Shown in pieces: positions 35,491 to 44,674 of a stretch of DNA of 59,122 bases (position 1 is its first letter; every line of letters begins with the position of its first letter). The translations under genes and the position numbers were made by a program. This DNA is from Candidatus Colinaster scatohippi. GTDB taxonomy: Bacteria; Bacillota; Clostridia; Lachnospirales; Lachnospiraceae. Location: positions 1 to 59,122 of the forward strand of contig JAGHUN010000019.1 in NCBI GenBank assembly GCA_018064805.1, in the 5' to 3' direction. The notes below the pieces were generated by a model. The model was not told the origin of the DNA. It saw only the letters and a program-made list of their open reading frames with translations, and did no database searches.

Positions 35491-36402
35491 CTAAAAAAGG
35501 TCCAGCATATTATCAAGATAAATCTCTTCTCTTAACTTCAGCTGATGTTCAGACTTTGTCATATAGTAAAGAATAAATTCTAGTAGCAGCGCACTTCCTA
35601 ATCCTCTGCCTTCAATTTTAAAATTAGTAAATCCCATAGGAATATATGTATCTTTAATATCATCTATTCCAATAAATCCCGGATTATTCATTGCCTTTGA
35701 AAAGCGGTAACCATATGTGGAATCAGGTGCCATACAGTGATATTCCTCTTTAGTATATCCAAGATTCCTGCGGCTCACCGCCTCATAACACTCTTTTCTG
35801 TCTTTACATCCGAAAAAGCAGCACTCATTACATAAGAATTCTACTTTATCCTTCTCCTTTTGACTTAACTTACGCAACATGTCAAATTTCTTATTCAAGC
35901 GAAAGTCTGGCACCACATATTCAAATTCATTCCTTTTTATTTCTCTGAAAAAATCCTCAGCACTTGTTAGAACCTTAGTAGTTGATGACACTAAATATAG
36001 TTCCGGATAGTTATCCTGTAAATAATGAAGAAGCAACTCAGAATGTACAATCACTCCATTGCATACACCATTATTAGTCGCAAACAACCGGCACATTTCA
36101 TTGCAGCGCCTATCCGACAGATGTTCGGATTTCAACAAAGAATTACTAAAAGTAAGTCTGGCAGAAATATCATATTCGCTCATTAATTTCAGCACTTCCT
36201 GCCCACTGCATTCTCCGCCACCAACACGACCTCCACCCCAGATACAATCCTCTGGTGCACCATATATAGAACCGATCTCGCACCAGTCATAAAAGTATTC
36301 TCGGTGCTCTTTGTAAATGGGAAGAAATACCTTATAGAATTCGTGAAATTCAAATAATCCCGGAAGATGATATATAGCTTTTGGTTTATTCATTTCTAAC
36401 AT
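35491..36402 (-). CDS. U32-like protein with cysteine cluster
   Basis: 303 residues, soluble. The end contains FTNFKIEGRG, which resembles the conserved KIEGR segment of U32 peptidase-type TIM barrels. A cysteine set CNECCFFGC...C lies at about 185-202, comparable with the Fe-S ligand cysteines of U32-related UbiU/UbiV proteins. An Arg/His core typical of U32 peptidases is not obvious, so a peptidase call is not justified. It starts 3 bases after the sbcC stop (TAG-AAG-ATG), hence probably translated with sbcDC. Function unknown. Confidence 0.6.
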   Translation of the reverse strand: MLEMNKPKAIYHLPGLFEFHEFYKVFLPIYKEHREYFYDWCEIGSIYGAPEDCIWGGGRVGGGECSGQEVLKLMSEYDISARLTFSNSLLKSEHLSDRRCNEMCRLFATNNGVCNGVIVHSELLLHYLQDNYPELYLVSSTTKVLTSAEDFFREIKRNEFEYVVPDFRLNKKFDMLRKLSQKEKDKVEFLCNECCFFGCKDRKECYEAVSRRNLGYTKEEYHCMAPDSTYGYRFSKAMNNPGFIGIDDIKDTYIPMGFTNFKIEGRGLGSALLLEFILYYMTKSEHQLKLREEIYLDNMLDLF

Positions 36403-36405
36403 CTT

Positions 36406-39171
36406 CTACACCTGTAATCTCACAGTGCTTCCACCACTCTTTTCTTTAGTAACAATAATCTGACTATCAATCTTATCCTTCAATTCTGATACATGAGAGA
36501 TAATTCCTACTAACCTATTACCTTCGGTAAGTCCGGCTAGCGTGCTGTATGCCAGGTTAAGCGATTCCGGATCAAGCGAGCCAAAGCCTTCATCAACAAA
36601 CATTGTCTCAACCTTAATTCCCCCTGCTGATGACTGTACCTCATCTGAAAGTCCGAGTGCAAGCGACAGTGATGCCATAAAAGATTCCCCACCGGAAAGC
36701 GTCTTAACGCTTCTCTCCGAGCCATTATAATGGTCAATTACACCAAGTTCAAGTCCACTCTTAATTCTGGAATTTGTTGCTTCACCTAAGCGCTTTAATT
36801 CATACTGACCACCTGACATTTTCATAAGTCGCAGGTTTGCTCTGCTAATGATTCTGTCAAAATATGTCATCTGAATATAGGTCTCCAGCATAATCTTATC
36901 CTTACCCTTAAGTTTTCCACCTGCTGTATCAGATAAAGCTGTAATCCACTGCAATTTTTTCTCAATATCTGTAATAGATGCCGACTTTTTCAGGATATTA
37001 GCCTTTATTTTTTCATTAGTATCTATTCTTGATGCAATGACCTGTATTGCATCAAGAATAGCCGACTGCTTAGCCAAAAGATTTTCCTGCTCTTTTCTTT
37101 TTGACTCGATATCAATTTGTTCCGCGTTATTTAACGATTTTTCAAAGCTCTCTATTTGTGATTTAAGAATTACAATCTCTTCTGTTGCTTTATTAGCTGC
37201 AGCTTCAGCTTTATCATATTCTTTCTGTAGATTATTAGCCGCATTATTCAATTCATCACATTTATTCTTAGCCTCTGATTTGCATTCAAATTTAAGCTTC
37301 TTCTTAATATCCTCTGCCTGCTTGGTGTTCTCCTCTATTTTGGTCTTCATAGCAGACTGATTAGCCTTAAGCTCTGTTATTTCGCCCATAATGATAGTGA
37401 TGCTTTCCTCAAGTTCCGGAACTAATTTATCAATATCATTCTTGCGCTTTTCCTTAGCCAGTGCCATTTCAATCTTATTCTCAAGTTCAGATACACTCTT
37501 GATTGCCTTATCATTTGCATTTTTAAGTAGTTCTTCAATCTTTTCTACAGCATCGGAGGCAAACAATTTTTTAGACTTTTTCTTAATTATATCCTCCTTG
37601 GTAGCTACTGTTGCCTTCAACTCACCTGCACTTTTACTTTTTGCATTTGCCTCTTCTCTGGCATTTTCAGCCTCTGACTTAGCACTCTTAAGTTCTTTTT
37701 CAGATGGTACATTAACTGCAATGTGAGCCTTCATTGGATGTGATGTTGAACCACATACCGGACACCTTTCTCCCTCTTTGAGAGATGCTGCAAGTATACC
37801 TGCCTGCCCGTCTCTGTATGCCTGATCCATTGCCTCATATATCCCCTGAAGTTCCTTAAGCTTAGCATCCGCTTCAGCATACTTCTCCTGAGCCAGACTA
37901 TAATTATCCACTTCCACCAGATATGATTCATAGTCCTCATTCAGTTCTGCATATGCATCTATTTCAGAATTAACTTTATCCAGCTCACTTCTGTACTTCT
38001 CAATATCGGCGCTTACATCCTTATATTCCGCCTGCTCCTTTTTCAAAAGATTCAGCTCACTCTGCTTATTTTCTGACAGCTGTGTCTTTTTTTCTAATAA
38101 AGCAAACTCAGCCTCTTTGGACTCTTTAGTCTTCTTAATATCAGCTTCAAGTTCATCAACTGCATCATAGGCAGATAATTCAGCACCAATCTCAGTTGCC
38201 TCTGCTATTAACCTATCCTTATCCTTTAATGCAGCTTCGGCCTGACCTAACGCCTGCCTAAGTTCTTTCTCACCAGGAAGTTTGGCTTCAAGAATAACCC
38301 TAGCCTTGCTAAGTTCATTCCTGGTATCTTCCAGCGCAGCTGCAGCTCCTATTTCTTTATTAATCTTCTCTAAGTCAACATTTATCTCATTAAATTCTAT
38401 ATCCAATCCGCTTCTTTTCTTGGTATCGCACTCTATAAGCGTATCAATGAGTTCAACAATGTCCTCGGTGACCATTAGCCCTGACTTAGCCTTATCTACT
38501 TCTATTGCATTAACATCATCCTCATCTACTGCAATTCCGGATATATATTGATTAACACTTTTTCTCTCATCTTCAAACTGACTATAGATTTCCTTTCGAC
38601 TGTTATCAAGCTCTGTCTGTAATATCATATAATAGCTTGTCTTAAACAGTTCTCTGAATATCTCCTGACGTTGCTTTGTATCTGCCAGTAATAGCTTAAG
38701 GAAATCCCCCTGTGCAAGCATTGCAATCTGAGCAAACTGCTCCTTATTTATTCCTAGCAGTCTCTCAACTGCAACCGTTACATCCTTTGCCTTATATATA
38801 ATCTGACCATCCGGCATATGAAGTTCTGCCTCTGCCGATTGCTTTGTATATCCATCCCCTCGCTTTGCCGGTCGCATATACTCCGGGCTTCTTACAATTC
38901 TATATTCCTTACCGGCATGCATAAAAATCAATTCAACTTCAGTCGGTGTATCATCTGCTGCGTACTTTGAACGAAACATTGTTGATTCTCGATTCGTACC
39001 ACTGGCAGCTCCATACAGAGCAAAACAAATTGCATCAAATATTGTTGTCTTACCGGCGCCTGTATCTCCTGTAATCAAATAAAGACCCTTGCTTCCAAGC
39101 TCTTCCATTGGAATAACCGTACTTCCGGCATATGGCCCAAATGCAGACATTTTAAGATAAATCGGTCTCAT
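36406..39171 (-). CDS. sbcC: SbcC, ATPase subunit of SbcCD nuclease
   Basis: 921 residues, an SMC/Rad50-type ATPase. Walker A TGDTGAGKTTIFD (about 37), long coiled coils on both sides of the zinc hook CPVCGS (about 475), then C-terminal signature LSGGESF, Walker B TMFVDEGFGSLD and switch HVSELKDKI. With SbcD it cleaves hairpins and protein-blocked DNA ends. ATG follows GGGGGTGT; the gap to the sbcD stop is 3 bases. The very charged coiled coil produces long spurious frames on the other strand. Confidence 0.97.
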   Translation of the reverse strand: MRPIYLKMSAFGPYAGSTVIPMEELGSKGLYLITGDTGAGKTTIFDAICFALYGAASGTNRESTMFRSKYAADDTPTEVELIFMHAGKEYRIVRSPEYMRPAKRGDGYTKQSAEAELHMPDGQIIYKAKDVTVAVERLLGINKEQFAQIAMLAQGDFLKLLLADTKQRQEIFRELFKTSYYMILQTELDNSRKEIYSQFEDERKSVNQYISGIAVDEDDVNAIEVDKAKSGLMVTEDIVELIDTLIECDTKKRSGLDIEFNEINVDLEKINKEIGAAAALEDTRNELSKARVILEAKLPGEKELRQALGQAEAALKDKDRLIAEATEIGAELSAYDAVDELEADIKKTKESKEAEFALLEKKTQLSENKQSELNLLKKEQAEYKDVSADIEKYRSELDKVNSEIDAYAELNEDYESYLVEVDNYSLAQEKYAEADAKLKELQGIYEAMDQAYRDGQAGILAASLKEGERCPVCGSTSHPMKAHIAVNVPSEKELKSAKSEAENAREEANAKSKSAGELKATVATKEDIIKKKSKKLFASDAVEKIEELLKNANDKAIKSVSELENKIEMALAKEKRKNDIDKLVPELEESITIIMGEITELKANQSAMKTKIEENTKQAEDIKKKLKFECKSEAKNKCDELNNAANNLQKEYDKAEAAANKATEEIVILKSQIESFEKSLNNAEQIDIESKRKEQENLLAKQSAILDAIQVIASRIDTNEKIKANILKKSASITDIEKKLQWITALSDTAGGKLKGKDKIMLETYIQMTYFDRIISRANLRLMKMSGGQYELKRLGEATNSRIKSGLELGVIDHYNGSERSVKTLSGGESFMASLSLALGLSDEVQSSAGGIKVETMFVDEGFGSLDPESLNLAYSTLAGLTEGNRLVGIISHVSELKDKIDSQIIVTKEKSGGSTVRLQV

Positions 39172-39174
39172 AAA

Positions 39175-40305
39175 CTACACCCCCCATATCTTTTCAATAA
39201 GTTCTACTGAAAATGCTTTTTGCTCATCACTCATCGCTTGATTATTCTGCTTTTCATAGAATTCTTCAAACAGTTCTATTGGTGTTTTTTTCTCAACATC
39301 CTCAGCATTGTCAATGACCCGGTTAGCACTTGTACGTTTATTGTCGTAACTTAACTTCATCAGATTCTTGTAAATAACACGCAATTTTCCTATAGCATCA
39401 ACTATATCCTCTTCATCCGTAAGTACCGCGTGAATGTAATCCTCGGTATTGGTCCCCTCATAATTCTTCTTAAGAGTTAACTGCTCATAGTTACCTCTAA
39501 TCTCTCTAAGATCGTGAAGCGGAATAAGCTCTGTCTCACGAATCTTAACACTACCTTTTTTCCCAATCTCTACAATTGTCACAGACTTTTTGTGGTCCTT
39601 CTCAGAAAAGGAATATTTAAGTGGCGTACCACAATATCGTACTTCCGGGCGCCCTATTCGCTGCTTTCCATGTATATGTCCTAGTGCCACATAATCAAAG
39701 CAATCAAATACCTCACCGCTTACATTATCAAGGCCACCAACCACTATTTCCTCTGATTCACACCGGGTCGCACCTGTAACAAACTGATGGGCTATAATAA
39801 TATTTCTTTCATTCATATTTACCTGCATATGCTCTATTGCTACTCTACAGGCATCAGTATAATCCTCAATCTTCTCGTCCGGAAAATACTGACGAACATT
39901 TGCAGGCTTAATAAACGGAAGCATATATATATTAAGTCTTCCATCCCCATCCTCCAGTGTAATAGGTTCTACCTTACCACTATAAACCGGTGAAAGACGT
40001 ATTCCTGCGTTCTCAATAAGCCTGCTATGATCTGAAAATCTGATTGCAGAATCATGGTTACCACTAATAGCAAACACGGGAATACCTCTCTTAGCCAGTC
40101 TGTTAAGAAAATCATCCCACAATTGCATAGCTTCCTCCGACGGAATGGTTCTGTCATATACATCACCGGCTATAAGAATTCCATCCGGCTCTTCTTCATC
40201 AATTACATTTATAATCTTAGTTAAAATAAATCGCTGATCTTCAATCATTGAATACTCATTTACCCTTTTTCCAAGATGAAGATCTGATAAATGTATGAAT
40301 TTCAT
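39175..40305 (-). CDS. sbcD: SbcD, nuclease subunit of SbcCD
   Basis: 376 residues. Calcineurin-type phosphoesterase motifs in order: FIHLSDLHLGK (DXH), AGDVYDR (GD), GNHDS (GNHD), IIAHQFV and ALGHIHGKQ (GHXH). These bind two Mn ions for exo- and endonuclease activity. A C-terminal capping region follows. RBS GGGGG precedes the ATG; two TATAAT-like boxes (40350-40355, 40373-40378) lie upstream, which fits a promoter for sbcDC. Confidence 0.96.
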   Translation of the reverse strand: MKFIHLSDLHLGKRVNEYSMIEDQRFILTKIINVIDEEEPDGILIAGDVYDRTIPSEEAMQLWDDFLNRLAKRGIPVFAISGNHDSAIRFSDHSRLIENAGIRLSPVYSGKVEPITLEDGDGRLNIYMLPFIKPANVRQYFPDEKIEDYTDACRVAIEHMQVNMNERNIIIAHQFVTGATRCESEEIVVGGLDNVSGEVFDCFDYVALGHIHGKQRIGRPEVRYCGTPLKYSFSEKDHKKSVTIVEIGKKGSVKIRETELIPLHDLREIRGNYEQLTLKKNYEGTNTEDYIHAVLTDEEDIVDAIGKLRVIYKNLMKLSYDNKRTSANRVIDNAEDVEKKTPIELFEEFYEKQNNQAMSDEQKAFSVELIEKIWGV

Positions 40306-40387
40306 ATATACCCCCTATGTGACATAACTATATTTTTGTTCTTTTAATCATTATACTCCCACTACTGTACATATTATAGTACACATT

Positions 40388-40423
40388 AATATAGCTCCTT
40401 GATATCACTCAAGGAGCTATATT
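40388..40423. terminator. Perfect 15-bp palindrome, terminator-like
   Basis: AATATAGCTCCTTGA (40388-40402) pairs perfectly with TCAAGGAGCTATATT (40409-40423), 6-base loop, 8 bases after the thioesterase stop. On the plus strand TT follows; on the minus strand, where it would be used, no long T-run is seen, so efficiency is uncertain. Confidence 0.6.
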
Positions 40424-40430
40424 TTCATAA

Positions 40431-40838
40431 TCATTTTGCAAGTTGTTCAAGAGTTTCAGCAAACTCCAGAAAACGCTTTTTCAATATAATTGGTCTGCCA
40501 TTTCCATCAAGAAAGCAATGAGATGAATTCGCCGTACATACAATGATACCATCCTCATTCTTCATCTCATAACCAATCACCAGTTTAACGCCCTTAAATT
40601 CTTCGACATTGACTCCTATTGATACAACGTCTCCAAATACTGTAGGCAGCTTATAATTACAATTAAGACTTACAACCGGTGATACAATTCCATTTTCCTC
40701 AAGCTTAGCATAATTCCAACCTATCTTGTCAAGAAAATCAATTCTGGCTTCTTCCATCCATCTTATATAATTCGAATGATGAACGATACCCATTTTGTCA
40801 GTCTCATAATACTGTACCGTATGTTTGTAAAGCTCCAT
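40431..40838 (-). CDS. Hotdog-fold acyl-CoA thioesterase (YbgC type)
   Basis: 135 residues, the full length of the 4HBT family. The start, QYYETDKMGIVHHSNYIRWMEEAR, is the classic signature: D and the H-N pair form the active site. It hydrolyses acyl-CoA or acyl-ACP thioesters in the cytosol. The precise substrate cannot be read. A promoter TTGTTG-N17-TATAAT (40903-40875) lies upstream and a palindrome follows, so it is a single-gene unit. Confidence 0.94.
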   Translation of the reverse strand: MELYKHTVQYYETDKMGIVHHSNYIRWMEEARIDFLDKIGWNYAKLEENGIVSPVVSLNCNYKLPTVFGDVVSIGVNVEEFKGVKLVIGYEMKNEDGIIVCTANSSHCFLDGNGRPIILKKRFLEFAETLEQLAK

Positions 40839-40874
40839 TACAATAATTCCCCTATCGCCTATTGTCTACAGTTA

Positions 40875-40903
40875 ATTATACTATATTACACCTCATCCAA
40901 CAA
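40875..40903 (-). promoter_or_regulatory. Promoter of thioesterase gene
   Basis: On the minus strand TTGTTG (40903-40898), 17-base spacer, TATAAT (40880-40875), 37 bases before the start codon. Confidence 0.65.
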
Positions 40904-40921
40904 TGTCTGATATGTGCATTA

Positions 40922-42193
40922 CTATAATGAAATATCTATTGATGCCATCGGTGCGGAATGCACATCAGGGTTTACACTGACAGATACCTCAGGAATGGCT
41001 GCTGCAGGGCCAACCTGTCTCACACTACTACCTGCATTAACAGGTGTCGAACCACCGCTTCTTGCCTTCTCCAGTTGGTCAAATACAGCCTTAAGATACT
41101 CTGCATCTGCTTTTACAATTTCCTTCATTTCCTTATTGCGATGCTTAATCTTCATCGCCTTTAGGTCTGCAGGATCCATATCTCCCTTGGCTGCAACTGC
41201 TCCATCCGAAATCTCACCCAGCCCCATTTCCTCAAGCATATCCTGCATACTTTGTGAGAACTCATCCATCATCTCAGAAGTAAGTTCCTGCATATCGGAT
41301 AATATTACATCCATACTTTCGAGACTATCACTCATATCCATATACATATCATACATCTCGGGATCAAGAATTTCGTATTCAGTATCCGAGTACAACTCTG
41401 AATAATATGATGCCAAAACATCAGAATTAAGCTCATCACCAATAAGCGAATCTAATGAATTTTCTTCCTTCTTTTCCTCATCAGCTTCGTTCAGTTTATC
41501 GTAGGCCTCTTTTTCTCTATCCCTGATTTCTTCTTCGTCAATCGGTCTGTCAGCACATGGACCGCCGGTTGCTTTAGCCATCTCTTCCTCTTCAAGATGC
41601 TTTACCTTTTTTCTGGCGATACGCTCCATAGCTTTTGCATGTGTTATGGCTGCATCAATTTCTTCATTACTGTACTTACCACTTTGTTTTTCACGCTTCA
41701 GTTTAATTATTTCACGCTTTGCCTGGCCAACTACTTGTCTTGCAGATGCTGATGTCTTACTTCTAAGTATCTTCGATGCAATACTCTTAAAATGGTATTT
41801 AAGCTTTTTCATATTATTGCTTGATGACTGAGCACCAAGCCTTCTGGCCCGAAGCGATCCGCTATAATTCCTTATATCATTTATGACTGAGTTACCCATA
41901 ACCTGTCTGCTACTATTTGAATCCTGGCCGTTTCTTGCGAGAGCTCGCAGATTCTCCCTAACAGAATTGTCACCTCGACTAACATTATTCCCCTGCATAG
42001 CCGACTGTTTCCCATTTAAATCATTAACCTGTCTACTTCCCAATGTAGACGGCTTGAAGCATTTTGCCATAGTTCCTGTCATACTAATACTTTTGACCGG
42101 CCCTTTAGCGGCCTCTTTACCGTTTCCCTTTGTCCCTCCGGACATACTTGGAGACAGATATGCATTTTTTCCGTATATATTAGCTATATTCAT
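40922..42193 (-). CDS. Hypothetical acidic low-complexity protein
   Basis: 423 residues. The first 110 are basic and rich in Gly/Ser/Asn (disordered), the middle is a Lys/Arg/Glu helical part, and residues about 265-345 are strikingly Met/Asp/Ser/Glu-rich (DMSDSLESMDVILSDMQEL), helical. No signal peptide, membrane segment or known domain. ATG follows GGAAGGAGG, a strong RBS. It is 43 bases downstream of the similar-context gene at 42237, so both probably are co-transcribed. I do not recognise the family. Confidence 0.6.
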   Translation of the reverse strand: MNIANIYGKNAYLSPSMSGGTKGNGKEAAKGPVKSISMTGTMAKCFKPSTLGSRQVNDLNGKQSAMQGNNVSRGDNSVRENLRALARNGQDSNSSRQVMGNSVINDIRNYSGSLRARRLGAQSSSNNMKKLKYHFKSIASKILRSKTSASARQVVGQAKREIIKLKREKQSGKYSNEEIDAAITHAKAMERIARKKVKHLEEEEMAKATGGPCADRPIDEEEIRDREKEAYDKLNEADEEKKEENSLDSLIGDELNSDVLASYYSELYSDTEYEILDPEMYDMYMDMSDSLESMDVILSDMQELTSEMMDEFSQSMQDMLEEMGLGEISDGAVAAKGDMDPADLKAMKIKHRNKEMKEIVKADAEYLKAVFDQLEKARSGGSTPVNAGSSVRQVGPAAAIPEVSVSVNPDVHSAPMASIDISL

Positions 42194-42236
42194 ATTACTC
42201 TGCCTCCTTCCACATTTTTAATTTGATAGTATACTT

Positions 42237-43127
42237 TTAACCTCTGAAATCGATACTCTGGCCAACCATAGCCTCTGCATCGGTCTTCACGCTACTAAAG
42301 GAATGATCATAAACGTACTTTGAAACCTTGTTAAGTAATGCATCTATGTCATTAGACTTAAATTCAATATATTCCTTATCCTCATTTATGACATCATCGT
42401 CATTTTTATCATCCTTGGCAATTTTATCCGCTTTGTTTTTCTCTCTTAACTTCTCGATTGATTCTTCTCTTGCTTCTTTAGCAGCTTTCTTCTTTTCCTT
42501 AGCTTTTTCTTCTTTTTTTGCTTCCTGTCTCTTCTCTATCAACTTATTTTGAGCATCATTTGCCTTCTCTATTGTTGCAAAGAATGACATCTTGCCATCT
42601 TCATTGACACTAAGGCCAAAATTCTTAACATTAGCGCCACTGCTTACAAGACTATTCTTAGCCTGATCAAGCTTCATCTGTGCCATTGCAAGAATGCCTT
42701 CATACTTCTTCCTGTATGCCTCATCAGTTGCCATTCTTTCTATTTTTTCGTCATCAATAAGGACAACCGGCTTAAATGCATTACCATATAAAGATGCATT
42801 GGCCTCCACCTGCTTCTTCATATCCTTGCTTACCAATATAAAGTCCATATTGCCGAACTTACTCTTAAGCGTATTATAATATTTCTGCGCATCCTCAGAG
42901 AGCTTAACATCACCAATAACCGTTCCGTATCCCTCTTTCGTTGTAGGAACAAGCGGGCTACTTGTATTAACAGGCTTCCACTCCTTTACCTTGACATCAT
43001 CAAGAGCGTTCCCCTTAGCATCAATGCTATTATCCGCGCCATTCTTTTCACTTTTTGTTGTCTGATTATTTTTCCAAATTTGATTTGTCTGCTGGTACTT
43101 GGAAACATTTGAGAAATTTGCTGTCAT
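42237..43127 (-). CDS. Conserved Lachnospiraceae-type protein (DUF6033-like)
   Basis: About 296 residues from ATG 43127; an ATG two codons earlier lies too close to the GGAG. The central part (about 85-190: YGTVIGDVKLSEDAQKYY, FGNMDFILVSKDMKKQ, VLIDDEKIERMATDEAYRKK) is a pattern I know from a protein family of Lachnospiraceae, probably DUF6033; this name is from memory. It is followed by a Lys/Glu/Ala-rich helix. No signal peptide. Function unknown. Upstream are two boxes resembling the sigma-28 element. Confidence 0.7.
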   Translation of the reverse strand: MTANFSNVSKYQQTNQIWKNNQTTKSEKNGADNSIDAKGNALDDVKVKEWKPVNTSSPLVPTTKEGYGTVIGDVKLSEDAQKYYNTLKSKFGNMDFILVSKDMKKQVEANASLYGNAFKPVVLIDDEKIERMATDEAYRKKYEGILAMAQMKLDQAKNSLVSSGANVKNFGLSVNEDGKMSFFATIEKANDAQNKLIEKRQEAKKEEKAKEKKKAAKEAREESIEKLREKNKADKIAKDDKNDDDVINEDKEYIEFKSNDIDALLNKVSKYVYDHSFSSVKTDAEAMVGQSIDFRG

Positions 43128-43211
43128 AATCATTCTCCTCTCTAAAATTGCTACTATTATTCCAATTCAAAAGGATAAAATGATTCTATATAAGCAAATC
43201 AGATACCGATT

Positions 43212-43298
43212 TTATCGGCATATAGGAAAACCGAAAATATAACATCCCATTATTATACCTTAGCTATATTAAAATCGGCTTTTTTCTATAGATTATTA
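43212..43298 (-). promoter_or_regulatory. Possible sigma-28-like promoter elements
   Basis: On the minus strand an exact GCCGATAA lies at 43219-43212, and GCCGATTT at 43279-43272 with TAAT 15 bases before it (43298-43295). The first lacks a TAAA -35 at the expected distance. A TATAAT-like box also lies between them. The rest of the gap 43128-43412 is AT-rich with no other feature. Confidence 0.3.
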
Positions 43299-43412
43299 AT
43301 CACTTCATCCTTGAAGTATTTGTCTCTTAAATCCTTTTAAGAGTTTTCACACCTTATATATCGGCAGATGATTTTGATAACTTAATAGTTTTTTGAAAAA
43401 ATTTTTCTTTTA

Positions 43413-43925
43413 TTAATCCAAATTCAACCCCTTCATTATCCTGATGAATCTTTCATTCTTAATATGCCAGACCGGATATAGCGGCCACGGCATATGTAAC
43501 AGATATTCCCGGTCTCTTTTTTCTAATACATCAAGCTGCTTGATAAAAGCATTTTTATCCTTGTATATGAGTTTTCCAAAATCACATTTCACATAATTAT
43601 AAGCCTCATACTCCAAATTCTCTTCTTTCACCTGTTTAAAATAAGTTCTGCCATACTGTCCTTTACAGGCAACATATCTTGTTCGCATATTATCTCTGTT
43701 ATCTTGTGGATCTTTTGTAAGTATAATCCCTTTATCTACGTAATGCTTCCAAACTGCCTGCCCAATCTGTTGCTCTGATATCGGAAAATCCAACTTACTT
43801 TTGATTTCAGGAACTGTATATTCCAAATCAGCCAAATGTCTTATTGCTGCCCCACCTGCAACATCAAAGGCAAAATCCCTTAATGCATTACTAAATTCTT
43901 TACTGTTTTCTTCACTTTTTTTCAT
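43413..43925 (-). CDS. Hypothetical protein
   Basis: 170 residues, soluble, no membrane segment. The first 65 residues are helical (AFDVAGGAAIRHLADLEYTVPEIK, split) and look like a winged-helix-type DNA-binding region, followed by a tail rich in Lys/Tyr. No family recognised. It faces divergently from the XRE-type regulator at 44100, so it may be its target. No strong RBS is seen, and the start is uncertain. Confidence 0.6.
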   Translation of the reverse strand: MKKSEENSKEFSNALRDFAFDVAGGAAIRHLADLEYTVPEIKSKLDFPISEQQIGQAVWKHYVDKGIILTKDPQDNRDNMRTRYVACKGQYGRTYFKQVKEENLEYEAYNYVKCDFGKLIYKDKNAFIKQLDVLEKRDREYLLHMPWPLYPVWHIKNERFIRIMKGLNLD

Positions 43926-43951
43926 AACTAAAAACTCATTTACTTAGCATT

Positions 43952-43961
43952 TAGCATGCTA
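43952..43961. promoter_or_regulatory. Candidate operator palindrome
   Basis: TAGCATGCTA is a perfect palindrome in the divergent promoter region, with a direct copy of TTAGCAT just to its left. It overlaps the probable -10 region of the minus gene. Confidence 0.35.
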
Positions 43962-43993
43962 TAATTATATTTAGAATATAAAAATACACCTAT

Positions 43994-44022
43994 TTGTATA
44001 TATTTTATAACTGACGTATAAT
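43994..44022 (+). promoter_or_regulatory. Promoter of HTH regulator gene
   Basis: TTGTAT (43994-43999), 17-base spacer, TATAAT (44017-44022); start codon 78 bases downstream. Confidence 0.65.
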
Positions 44023-44099
44023 AGAAAGCAATGATAGGTTTGTGTCAGTTTAATTTTACCCCTATCCTATCTGCAAAAGAATACTTAGGAGATTTAATT

Positions 44100-44594
44100 A
44101 TGGGACGTAAGTCAGTCAAAGAAAATAAAAACATATATCAGGAAAGCCGTGAGAATGCTAATCTTACACGAGAAGCTGCTTCGGAGGTTTTAGGTTTTAT
44201 AAGTGCAGACAGACTCGTAAAGATAGAAAACGAGACATCCTTGCCTCATCCGGATGAGATACTGGCTATGGCCGATGGTTACAAAAATCCGGCACTCTGC
44301 AACTACTATTGTTCACATGAATGTCCTATTGGTAAAGAATACGTTCCTGAAGTCCAGGCCAAATCCCTTTCTCAGATTACACTTGAAATGTTAGCCACAA
44401 TTAACACATTAAGTAAGGAGAAGGAACGCCTTATCGAGATTACTTTAGATGGAAAAATAACTGAAGATGAAATGCCTGATTTTATCAGCATCAAAGAAAA
44501 ATTGGACGATATGTCGCTTGCAATTGACTCATTAAAGCTCTGGGTCGAAAAAGCCATAGCAACCGGCGAAATGGACGGAAGCCTACTAGAGTAA
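44100..44594 (+). CDS. HTH regulator with cysteine motif
   Basis: About 164 residues from ATG 44100, chosen for AGGAG 9 bases upstream (a longer frame adds 23 residues without RBS). The N-terminus (about 5-60) looks like an XRE HTH: SRENANLTREAASEVLG, then ADRLVKIENETSLPHPDEI. Next is a cysteine-rich piece CNYYCSHECPIG that may bind a metal. The rest is helical. It is transcribed away from the 43413 gene and ends in a good terminator, so it is a single-gene unit. Confidence 0.8.
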   Translation: MGRKSVKENKNIYQESRENANLTREAASEVLGFISADRLVKIENETSLPHPDEILAMADGYKNPALCNYYCSHECPIGKEYVPEVQAKSLSQITLEMLATINTLSKEKERLIEITLDGKITEDEMPDFISIKEKLDDMSLAIDSLKLWVEKAIATGEMDGSLLE

Positions 44595-44622
44595 AGAAAA
44601 ATTTATACAATAACAACACAAT

Positions 44623-44660
44623 ACCCTCGAATGCCTTTTCAGCATTCGGGGGTGTTTTTT
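44623..44660 (+). terminator. Terminator of HTH regulator gene
   Basis: ACCCTCGAATGC (44623-44634) pairs with GCATTCGGGGGT (44642-44653), 12 bp with one G-U, then GTTTTTT. Confidence 0.92.
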
Positions 44661-44674
44661 CTTTTCATTATAAG

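Noticed and set aside
36537-38551. Plus-strand frames inside sbcC
   Set aside because: Shadows of a biased coiled-coil gene; no RBS and no family motif.
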